64,000 nucleotides of DNA from Saprospiraceae bacterium. GTDB lineage: Bacteria; Bacteroidota; Bacteroidia; Chitinophagales; Saprospiraceae. The stretch covers positions 1 through 64,000 of the forward strand of contig JAGNXB010000008.1 of assembly GCA_017985675.1 (NCBI GenBank), given 5' to 3'. Of this stretch, positions 1 to 8,156 are shown in pieces (position 1 is the first letter of the stretch; each line of letters begins with the position of its first letter). The notes under the pieces are model-generated. The model saw only the letters and a program-made list of their open reading frames with translations. It did no database searches and was not told the DNA's origin. A program made the position numbers and the translations under genes.

Positions 1-34
1 TAGTGCCCATTGAAAACATAGTCAGGTCTATTAA

Positions 35-3000
35 TTATTTTGGTGAGGGTGTAGTAGCCATTTGCAAAAGTTTTGATTTCAATTGGGTTCGCATTTTTTC
101 AAGCTGGTCCTTTTCCATTGAATGTATTCGTTCCGTATAATCCGCAACAAGTTGTTGTTTCTCCACTTCATATTTTATACTGAGCTCCTGCGTTGCACGT
201 GCATATAATTTCTCTGGAAATGCCGTAAGGGTACCAGCTATTTCACGCATAAAATGCCACGCCACTCTGGATTTTTCTGTAAGCTGAATAATAGGTTCGG
301 CTACAACATACCAGACCAATCCACCTTCCGGCTGCCTGCGCATAATGACAGGTATTTTGCCATGGCGGTCGGTACTATTTAGCCGCACATATTCACCAAC
401 CTGTATGGTATTGTCCAGAGGACCATGCCATTGTTTGAAAAATGTCTTCCCATTTGTTTGGGCATAAATCCAATCAGCAGGTGTTAATTCATAGTTTAAT
501 GGCCCTTTTTCACCTGTTTCCTCCGCACTGAATGTGTGGGTGACCCATTCATCATCTGGAAATGGATTAACATCAATATGCAATTTAGTAAGGGCCATAC
601 TGCCTACCCGGTCGGGTCGGTAATCAAAGTGGATAAATGCCCGGCAATTACAAGCCAGATCATGTAACATTTGTTTATTAATCTGATCACTTTCAGGCGC
701 CAGCAACCGTGCGATAACCGGTCCGGATTTGCCCAATCCACTAATAAGTCCTTCGGCAAGATGTTCGGGTTGGGCAAGTGAGCCCTGGAGAAGTTGCACA
801 TGATGCATGGCCATAAAGGGTAATAGTGCAGCATGGTCATATCCCATATCACGCCCCATATGGGACGTCGCAAAAGGGCTGTCGTCCAGGAGAATAACTT
901 TTAAAGGCAGATCATCTTTAAGCAATTCAGCCAGGGCCTGTGTGCCCTGGTTTTGAAGTAATTCGTTGCGCCCAATGAGCAACAATGGTGGAATACATGA
1001 TTTTTCGATCTCATTGAGATCAGACCAGGTTATTGCGGCAATTTCCTGATCATGCAGGGCCGGATTGTAGCTATTGGATGCTTCCAGGGCCGCTCTTCGA
1101 AGCACTTTAATATTATCCAGTAAATGTCTTAAATGTCCGACGATAAGACCTTGGGCCATTTCGAAAGTGGACCCCTCAAAACAAAAAACGGGTACCGTAA
1201 AACAATTCAATGGATAGGTAGCCAATTCGGAAAGTGACGCATCCATTATGATACCATACCGGGCTCGGCCAACCCCTCCCGGACCGGAGACGATAAGCTC
1301 CTTTAAATTATTAAGCTCTTTGGAGACGTCTATTTTCCGGAGCAAAACGGCTTTGTCCATGAGCTTGCGATGCCCATGGTGTGCATGCCTTTCCAATAAT
1401 TCTTCCATGGTTATATTGGACTCATGGATACTTTCCAGGGAAGCTATTAGTCCATTGTCACTTAAATCCGGAAGTGCATCACTAAGCTGCTTTTTCAGGT
1501 TTACAGCAAGTCGCTCCAGATGCTCATCTATCTGTTGAACTAAAAGGCTATACTTTTTTTGGATCATGGCCTCCGTAACGGCAGTGACCACATGAATCAT
1601 TGTTCTTGCCGAGGCGCCATTTTGATGTCCGCCGCCGGTAAGACTCATATAAAAATTGCGGCTTAGCAACAATGCAGCCAAGGAAGGGTATTCCGGATTT
1701 TCTATCAATTGCCGGATCGTTTCGCCTGAAGTATCCGTCATTTGTTCCCAAATGCCAAACTGAACGTTGTTTTTATCTTTTAATGCGGGCGTTTCAAATT
1801 TCATTTCTATGGCTCCTTCCGGGCAAACGGCAGCGCAAATGCCACAACCTATGCAAGCATTCGGATCCATTGAAAGACTAAATAGATTTTTATGGTGGTC
1901 ATTAAAAAAGATATCATTAGCCACAACCTGAAATGCACCGATGGTTTCAAGAATCATGTTTAGTTCAGCGGTCACCAATTGCAACTTTTCTCCTTCCAGT
2001 TTGGACTGGCTTAAAAAATCTCTGATTGCCGGCTGAAGGAAATAAGTAAGGTCCTGGACATCAGCATGAGCCGCATCCAAGGATGGCTTGCTTTTTTTTC
2101 TTTCGGAGCGCATTGCTTCAATAGCCTGATTTGCAAATCGGACTACGCTTTTCAGGTGTGGAATAAGTTGCGTTATCTGATTGCCTTTAGCTTGTGCCTG
2201 CAAAATACCTGACTTTAATAATCCTTCCATATCCAATACCAGCGGGGGAAGTGCCGAATGAGGGCAATGGATAAAACAATTTCCGCAACCGGTGCAGGAT
2301 GATGAATGAATTACGGGTACATCAGATCTGTTTGCCGTTGCCTGACCAAAACCGGCAACGGCCGGAGGCATTACCGGCATAGCCTGAAAAGGATCGGAGA
2401 TCCACTCCTTGGAGTCGGTCTCATACGTGAAGGCGGTGTTGTCAAAAAAATTGGCTAACCGCGAATAAACCGGACCGTGGTCCTTATATTTTCTTAACGC
2501 AAAAGGTATCCGTGCCGGCAAATTGGTCTCTGATCCGATGCTTGATTTTTTAAGTGTCGCGCTTTGATTTTTTAATTGTGGATAGGCCCTCTGGAGGTCT
2601 TGCATTAAAACCTGCTGTTTAGGAAATACAGATTGTTCATTATAAAAGGGCACATCAAGCCAAAGCGGGCCCGACTCCATTTTTTTGGTTTCAATCCTTA
2701 GAATAAATTCTTTCAGACTTTCTGTTGAAGGCATTTCTGCAAACAGAGCACTATATACCGGAATGGAATGCTGCGCCATTGCTTCCAAAACGGTGGGAAA
2801 AACTATCGACCCGCCCTCGGTTGACTGTTCTGCTATAGCATATGCGTTCGCTTTTAAGGAGAGGGCATGTAGTTTTTCAGGAAAGGGCACTAATTGTTTT
2901 AATAAAAGAGTGCCTGGTTGCGTATGACTTCCCCATCCCTGGCACGATTCAAAAACAGCCTCATTGGTGCAGCATAAAAGGACCCGGGCATTTTGGGTGT

Positions 3001-3742
3001 GTCTGGCGAGGAATGGTTCGTGCCGCCGACCAAATATTTTTTCAAATGAATAAAATGCCTGTTCAAGGAACTGACCAACATGAGACGAAAGATATGCCTG
3101 ATGTGCAGCCGTTTCATAAGCTATCCCTTTAGTTGATTTTGTTGTACCGTAAAGGACGGGGACATCATTGTTAAAGGGACGAGGTATTCTCCTTCGGGTA
3201 TTTCCGAAGAGTATTTTTTGCGCCGCAGTTGGAGAAGGAATACGCTCCTCGGGATCGCCCAGGTACGACAGTACGTTTTGGATATCCGGCAACAGGGCAG
3301 AGCGGAGATCTGCTTCTTGATCTTCAAAATGAAAAATCACTATACCGGGGATGAGGGCAAGCTCAGAGGCATAGTGCGAAATAAGGGTAAAGTCAATTAA
3401 TTCCTGCGGATTCGATGCAAACAAAACAAAGGCACCTGTTCCGGCGAGTGAATTGGCGTAAGCCGGGCGGGTAACTGCAACAAGCGGTTGAAGGTTGCGG
3501 ACGGCTTGCTTTAATGTAGTCAGATTTTCTGAAAAATGCTTTTCCTCTAACCAGGCGGTAGCACGTAATCCGGTGGCGGACATACCTGCCACAACGGCCA
3601 GGTTGCCCGAATCATCTATCGAGACAGATCGTCCAAGCACATTGCTATCTGACTGCGGTAAAGCCCCTTTCATCGTCAAACCATCGCTGATGGAGGCGGC
3701 CAGTTTTAACCAGATCTGTTGATATTTTTCAAGTTCCTTCAT
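35..3742 (-). CDS. PFOR-like large iron-sulfur protein with degenerate catalytic domain
   Basis: A 1235-residue protein, last gene of a five-gene operon and 8 bases after the rnfB-like gene. Residues 1-360 resemble the N-terminal domains of pyruvate:ferredoxin oxidoreductase (PFOR/NifJ). Two ferredoxin-type [4Fe-4S] motifs follow: C483/C486/C489/C493 and C630/C633/C636/C640. The rest occupies the place of the TPP-binding domain, but I find no GDGW-type TPP motif and no proximal-cluster cysteines: the segment around residues 693-715 (FYMSLTGGGHQNGA) stands where PFOR has its CxGCGE. Residues 873-1225 match residues 355-705 of the 837-residue protein two genes upstream. Residues 1180-1230 look coiled coil. 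It probably carries electrons or forms a scaffold for KorAB rather than acting as an active PFOR. The PFOR relationship is solid for the ferredoxin section and inferred elsewhere. Confidence 0.75.
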   Translation of the reverse strand: MKELEKYQQIWLKLAASISDGLTMKGALPQSDSNVLGRSVSIDDSGNLAVVAGMSATGLRATAWLEEKHFSENLTTLKQAVRNLQPLVAVTRPAYANSLAGTGAFVLFASNPQELIDFTLISHYASELALIPGIVIFHFEDQEADLRSALLPDIQNVLSYLGDPEERIPSPTAAQKILFGNTRRRIPRPFNNDVPVLYGTTKSTKGIAYETAAHQAYLSSHVGQFLEQAFYSFEKIFGRRHEPFLARHTQNARVLLCCTNEAVFESCQGWGSHTQPGTLLLKQLVPFPEKLHALSLKANAYAIAEQSTEGGSIVFPTVLEAMAQHSIPVYSALFAEMPSTESLKEFILRIETKKMESGPLWLDVPFYNEQSVFPKQQVLMQDLQRAYPQLKNQSATLKKSSIGSETNLPARIPFALRKYKDHGPVYSRLANFFDNTAFTYETDSKEWISDPFQAMPVMPPAVAGFGQATANRSDVPVIHSSSCTGCGNCFIHCPHSALPPLVLDMEGLLKSGILQAQAKGNQITQLIPHLKSVVRFANQAIEAMRSERKKSKPSLDAAHADVQDLTYFLQPAIRDFLSQSKLEGEKLQLVTAELNMILETIGAFQVVANDIFFNDHHKNLFSLSMDPNACIGCGICAAVCPEGAIEMKFETPALKDKNNVQFGIWEQMTDTSGETIRQLIENPEYPSLAALLLSRNFYMSLTGGGHQNGASARTMIHVVTAVTEAMIQKKYSLLVQQIDEHLERLAVNLKKQLSDALPDLSDNGLIASLESIHESNITMEELLERHAHHGHRKLMDKAVLLRKIDVSKELNNLKELIVSGPGGVGRARYGIIMDASLSELATYPLNCFTVPVFCFEGSTFEMAQGLIVGHLRHLLDNIKVLRRAALEASNSYNPALHDQEIAAITWSDLNEIEKSCIPPLLLIGRNELLQNQGTQALAELLKDDLPLKVILLDDSPFATSHMGRDMGYDHAALLPFMAMHHVQLLQGSLAQPEHLAEGLISGLGKSGPVIARLLAPESDQINKQMLHDLACNCRAFIHFDYRPDRVGSMALTKLHIDVNPFPDDEWVTHTFSAEETGEKGPLNYELTPADWIYAQTNGKTFFKQWHGPLDNTIQVGEYVRLNSTDRHGKIPVIMRRQPEGGLVWYVVAEPIIQLTEKSRVAWHFMREIAGTLTAFPEKLYARATQELSIKYEVEKQQLVADYTERIHSMEKDQLEKMRTQLKSKLLQMATTPSPK

Positions 3743-3750
3743 GGTATCCT

Positions 3751-4644
3751 TTACTGATAATAAGTATCTGCATCATGTTCATGAATATCCACCTTGCCAA
3801 CGGGTAGTTTTGTTTTTTTATATTCGTCAAATTGTTTTTTCTCTTCCAGCCACACAATAGCACCCGTCGGACATCTGGATGTGGCAAGGGCAGATGTCAG
3901 GTCATTTAATGCATATTGGATGACAGGCAGATTATTTTTCATTTCAATGACACCGGGCATCGCATCAGCTGCACATCGGCCACATGCTGTGCATGCAACC
4001 GAACAACGGGTAAGGGCCTCATCCCCTTCCAATAGGGACTTGCATTGGACGATTAGTTTATGCTGAACAGGCATCAATACAAATAATCCTTTTGGGCAGA
4101 TTTCTACACAGTCATTGCAGGCTACACATTTGTCAATGTCTACTATGGGCAATGCATTGGCGCTCATTTGAATGGCACCAAAATCACACGCTGTGGCACA
4201 GTCAGCCAGGCCAAGACAACCCCAGCTACAATCTTTGGAGCCTCCCGATACAAGTGCAGCGCCTCGGCAGGTATTTAAATTGCCGGTATATTCGACCCGA
4301 TTGGGAGACTCTTTTGCTCCTCCCGCACAAAGGAGTCGTGCGACAATTTTTTCTCCGCCGCCTGCTTCCACTCCGAGAAATGCTGCGATTTTTGCTATTC
4401 CTTCCGATGAACTAACCGTGCATTTTCCCGGGCTGGATATTTTTTGCACCACCTCTTCAGCAAATGCCCGGCATCCCGGTACGCCGCAGGAACCGCAATT
4501 GGCCCCTGGTAGCATACTTTCTACCTGGTCGATCCTTGGATCTTCCCACACCTTTAATTTTTTATAGGCGATAGCGAGTATTGTAGCGAAGAGTAATCCC
4601 AGGCCGGTCAGAATAATCAGTGATATGGCGACTACCTCAAACAT
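3751..4644 (-). CDS. RnfB-like membrane-anchored polyferredoxin
   Basis: A 297-residue protein with one N-terminal membrane helix (about residues 4-27). Next comes the RnfB-type cluster domain with the pattern ANCGSCGVPGCRAFAEE, then a Cys-rich stretch (CSWGCLGLADCATAC), then ferredoxin motifs (CVACNDCVEICPKG and CSVACTACGRCAADAM). This order is that of the RnfB subunit of the Rnf complex, which passes electrons between ferredoxin and the membrane arm. No rnfA, C, D, E or G gene lies nearby, so it looks like an orphan RnfB. It is 2 bases from the 837-residue gene and 8 bases from the PFOR-like gene, so it is co-transcribed. Inference: it anchors the KorAB electron flow to the inner membrane, perhaps towards quinone. 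Confidence 0.85.
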   Translation of the reverse strand: MFEVVAISLIILTGLGLLFATILAIAYKKLKVWEDPRIDQVESMLPGANCGSCGVPGCRAFAEEVVQKISSPGKCTVSSSEGIAKIAAFLGVEAGGGEKIVARLLCAGGAKESPNRVEYTGNLNTCRGAALVSGGSKDCSWGCLGLADCATACDFGAIQMSANALPIVDIDKCVACNDCVEICPKGLFVLMPVQHKLIVQCKSLLEGDEALTRCSVACTACGRCAADAMPGVIEMKNNLPVIQYALNDLTSALATSRCPTGAIVWLEEKKQFDEYKKTKLPVGKVDIHEHDADTYYQ

Positions 4645-4646
4645 GA

Positions 4647-7160
4647 TTAATTGAGCGCCTCCGCGCGCTTTATGAGTTCAGCCATTCCGGGTTCATCCGG
4701 TTGTTGAGGTAGTCCGGGATGAATGCATTTGGCCGGACATTTTTCAGCAACGGTAATCAGCTTTGCATAAGTGCCTCCCCGGGGATTGTGTACATACGCC
4801 TGTTTGTCCGCATTATATTTAAAAACGGCAGGCAATTGTTCGGTACAGTCATTGCAAGAGGTGCACCGAAAAGTTTCCACCCATGCTTCACTGGAAATTT
4901 CTGGTTCCTGCTCAGGAATTAGTTCGGGATCACTTACAGCTGATGGCGCGCTGGTTTCCGGATTTTCCGTGGATTTAATGACATTATTTTGAAAGACATT
5001 CGCAGGTATGGCTTGATCCATATCTAGTAAAAAATTTACCAGACGCTCCATTGCCTTTCCCGCTTCTTCTTTGCGAATGAGTTCGACTTCCGTATTTGCT
5101 TGCTCTTTAATTAGGGCTATATCTGTTTCTTTTTCCAATTGCCATTGTACACGTGCCTCTTCGATCGCTCGTTGCACATGATAACTGTTTACGCCACCCA
5201 ATTCCTGAATAAATTCCCAATTGTCCAAACGTTCCTTACATCGACTTAGCCATGAAAGTGGAATGGCCGCTTGCTGCAATTTATTTTTTTCATCAACCAC
5301 CCAAATGAAAGGAATTTTACCCATTACATGATCAGGTGCTTCCTTTAAATACAACGCAAGTGGCAAAAGGTCTTCGTTGCGGTAGGGAGGCGGAATAATT
5401 TCTAATACAGCCATGTGCATCGGATTAAGTGCAAAAAAATCCGCCATGGTCAAATAGTACTTTTCGATTTGTTTGCCGGAGGGGGTTTTTATTTCCTGAA
5501 AAAATACTTCAAAGGGCTGCTCGGGCAACGGATTTGAAGTGATATCAATCCTGCTGCCAAATCGCTCTCCGGCCGCCATATTATAAATCAGTCGTGGGAA
5601 ATATCGGCTCTCCAATGCCGTATGCAACGCAAGATATTCATGGCCGTTTGGATTGGTTGCTGTATCGGGAAGCAGGATATTCCACAAGGTGGGGGAGGGC
5701 GCTACAAGGCCATCCGCAAATGCCTGATTGAGTAATTGCGGGGTATCGGTTGCACCCTGAAAAATATAGCAATTTCTGTGAGATAATGCTAATGCTGCCA
5801 GTTCCTGCCTCAATGTTGAATCCCCGGCAACATCATCCATGATCTCAAAATCCCGGAGACAATTTATAGCCAGGACTTTTACGGGTATGTTTTCCGTAAG
5901 TAATGTTAAAAAATCTTCAGACTCATGCATGAGCTGCGTGCTTTTTTCTGCCACAATTATGGCAGGAATGGACATCAGGTCTGACGGGCTAAGATTTAAA
6001 AAACTGAAGGTTTCGAAATACGGTGCATGCAATTCGTCTTGGTAAGCATTTTCAATTTCCAATGCTGCCAGTCTTAAAGCGGCTATGATACGCACAAATA
6101 CCGGCATTTCGCTCTTGTAATAGGATCTGGCTATTTTACAAGGACTTTCGGTTGTTATTTTTAATTTCGCTTCGTCAATAAGTTTGTCCAGATTATAAGC
6201 AGCAGCAAATGCTTCAGAGATATAAATGCGGTTGCGATTTTTGGAAAAAAAGGATAGCGCGCCTTCCAAAGTATGCAGACAATCTTTGATACGGTTTAAT
6301 CGCTCTGGTGGTAGTCCTGTACTAGCACTGGGTGGCATCATCCGGACTATTTTATCAAAGGAAATGAAATCCTGGGCAAATTCAAATTGATGTTTTACTT
6401 CATTTCCACCCGAATTATTTTCATTAATCTCTTCCTGTAATAAAAGTAGTTCTTTGAGTCCCGTTATGGCTTTGTTTAATTCCTTTATAAAACCCAGGTT
6501 GTGTTGGTGTTTAGCCTTTAGCTGCAGATTCAGGAGTTGAAAGGTCGTGTGCTGTGAGAATCCAATAACAACAGCTTTTATTTGGCTGAGTTCATGCTGG
6601 AATTTTTTACATTGCGCACGAAATGTTTCTCCTTCCTCGCCATGTACATCCAGATGTTGTAACAATTGCAACGCTTCTGTAATAAGCGTGCTGAATTCAG
6701 GATGATCATTTTCTGGCGAAAGGGCTTCCCGCAACATGATTTCAATGCGAAGCAGGTTTTCATATAATATTTTTGCCTCACTTTCACTGAACAGGCTACG
6801 AAAGACTTCATTTAAAACCTGGCGTAAAGGCTTAACCCCTTGTGTATGATCGTCAAACAGAATGGGGAAATCCGTGTCAGGATTTTCTCCACGTAAGAAT
6901 GGTGCCAGGATGACAGGTGCTGCATTGATTTGAAGTGACGAATTCGTTTTGTTGCCGGTCACAAAATATGTACTTAATGATTTCCGGTATTGCCTGATTA
7001 CAGCATCATCTGCAAGAGGCAATTCCTCGAGTGCAGGTATGCGGTCTTCTTTCCTGGGGGGAGCCAAAGAAACTTCCTCTATGAGGGACTCCTCATTTTC
7101 GGAACCGAAGGGATTCTCCGTGAAATAATCTTTGAAGGATATTTCTTTTTCCGGGTTCAT
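4647..7160 (-). CDS. 837-residue protein: degenerate PFOR-type domain plus C-terminal ferredoxin
   Basis: I do not recognise a named family over the full length. Residues 1-350 are largely helical and charged with no clear motif. Residues 355-705 parallel the C-terminal third of the 1235-residue protein of the same operon: LRLAALEIENAY against LRRAALEASNSY, IPAIIVAEKSTQL against IPPLLLIGRNELL, ENIPVKVL against DDLPLKVI, YLTMADFF against YELTPADW, and GKIPFIW against GKIPVIM, each followed by a charged coiled coil. The C-terminus is a small ferredoxin (C766, C769, C772, then C808 and C812). It lies 11 bases after korB and 2 bases before the rnfB-like gene. It may take electrons from KorB, filling the role of the missing delta subunit (inference). 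Confidence 0.7.
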   Translation of the reverse strand: MNPEKEISFKDYFTENPFGSENEESLIEEVSLAPPRKEDRIPALEELPLADDAVIRQYRKSLSTYFVTGNKTNSSLQINAAPVILAPFLRGENPDTDFPILFDDHTQGVKPLRQVLNEVFRSLFSESEAKILYENLLRIEIMLREALSPENDHPEFSTLITEALQLLQHLDVHGEEGETFRAQCKKFQHELSQIKAVVIGFSQHTTFQLLNLQLKAKHQHNLGFIKELNKAITGLKELLLLQEEINENNSGGNEVKHQFEFAQDFISFDKIVRMMPPSASTGLPPERLNRIKDCLHTLEGALSFFSKNRNRIYISEAFAAAYNLDKLIDEAKLKITTESPCKIARSYYKSEMPVFVRIIAALRLAALEIENAYQDELHAPYFETFSFLNLSPSDLMSIPAIIVAEKSTQLMHESEDFLTLLTENIPVKVLAINCLRDFEIMDDVAGDSTLRQELAALALSHRNCYIFQGATDTPQLLNQAFADGLVAPSPTLWNILLPDTATNPNGHEYLALHTALESRYFPRLIYNMAAGERFGSRIDITSNPLPEQPFEVFFQEIKTPSGKQIEKYYLTMADFFALNPMHMAVLEIIPPPYRNEDLLPLALYLKEAPDHVMGKIPFIWVVDEKNKLQQAAIPLSWLSRCKERLDNWEFIQELGGVNSYHVQRAIEEARVQWQLEKETDIALIKEQANTEVELIRKEEAGKAMERLVNFLLDMDQAIPANVFQNNVIKSTENPETSAPSAVSDPELIPEQEPEISSEAWVETFRCTSCNDCTEQLPAVFKYNADKQAYVHNPRGGTYAKLITVAEKCPAKCIHPGLPQQPDEPGMAELIKRAEALN

Positions 7161-7171
7161 TTGAATAGATT

Positions 7172-8128
7172 TCAGATCACATAATTATCTAACAACTCAT
7201 TGATGGCCACAGCTTTTTCAGCCACAGACATGCCTATGTTGTGCGCTCCATAATCATCATAATTTGGATTGGAAGTATTCTGGTAAAATAAACCTACCGG
7301 AATGCCATCCTTGATATCCGCATATTCACGGGCCTTATTAATATTGGATGGATCATGCTCCATCGTATGTTTAAACGTTTTGGCTATTGCCGGATCCAAC
7401 ATTACACCTTTTTCGTGCGTAAGCAGTACTAGTGCATCAGGGTCTGAAGCTTGATCTGCATAGAGGTCCTTCATGAATATCGGGCAACGCTGAACGATGC
7501 GCACAAAGGCCAACCCTGGATGATCTACAGCCTTCCGTATAGTTGCATACAAATGTGCCGGATGCCAGTCTGTTGTTTGCGCAACAAAGGATACATTGGA
7601 TATACCCAGTGTTGTCTGTAATGGATTTATCGGTGGCAGAACGGAGCCCTTTGGGTGCGTATTGGAAACCGTTCCCATTGCACTGGTGGGCGATGTTTGT
7701 TTTTTGGTGAGGCCGTAAATGGCATTATCAAAAAGTAGGACTACCATTTTCATATTATACCGGATGGCATGGACCCAATGACCGGCACCAATTGAACAAC
7801 AATCACCATCACCGGTAACTACAAAGACGTTCAAGTCGGGTCTCCTGAACTTTACTCCTGACGCAACCGGGAATGCCCTTCCATGCAATCCGTGAAATCC
7901 ATAAGTTCCCATGTAGTGTGGGAAACGGCTGCTGCATCCTATACCCGAAACAAATACGGTTTTTTCCGGCGGGTACTGTTTGTCCCTGCATACTTTTTGG
8001 ACAGAGGATAAAATGGAATGACCTCCGCAACCAGGGCACCAGCGTGCTGTACTTTTTGCGTAATCATCTACTGCAAAATATGTATCGGGTAGCGGTATCG
8101 AACAGAGGTCTGTTTTTAATCCAAACAT
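7172..8128 (-). CDS. korB: 2-oxoacid:ferredoxin oxidoreductase, beta subunit (TPP-binding)
   Basis: A 318-residue protein of normal length for the beta subunit of a two-subunit 2-oxoacid:ferredoxin oxidoreductase, most likely acting on 2-oxoglutarate. Cluster ligands are visible in WCPGCG (C31, C34) and in the later VRIVQRCPIF. The TPP/Mg site is GDGDCCSIGAGHWVHA (from residue 106) followed by DNAIYGLTKKQTSPTS. The enzyme oxidatively decarboxylates the 2-oxoacid with CoA and reduces ferredoxin. It starts 28 bases after korA and is followed at 11 bases by the 837-residue ferredoxin-tailed protein. Substrate preference cannot be settled from motifs alone. Confidence 0.93.
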   Translation of the reverse strand: MFGLKTDLCSIPLPDTYFAVDDYAKSTARWCPGCGGHSILSSVQKVCRDKQYPPEKTVFVSGIGCSSRFPHYMGTYGFHGLHGRAFPVASGVKFRRPDLNVFVVTGDGDCCSIGAGHWVHAIRYNMKMVVLLFDNAIYGLTKKQTSPTSAMGTVSNTHPKGSVLPPINPLQTTLGISNVSFVAQTTDWHPAHLYATIRKAVDHPGLAFVRIVQRCPIFMKDLYADQASDPDALVLLTHEKGVMLDPAIAKTFKHTMEHDPSNINKAREYADIKDGIPVGLFYQNTSNPNYDDYGAHNIGMSVAEKAVAINELLDNYVI

Positions 8129-8156
8129 GATGTTAAATTTAAATGGTGCTAAGGAC

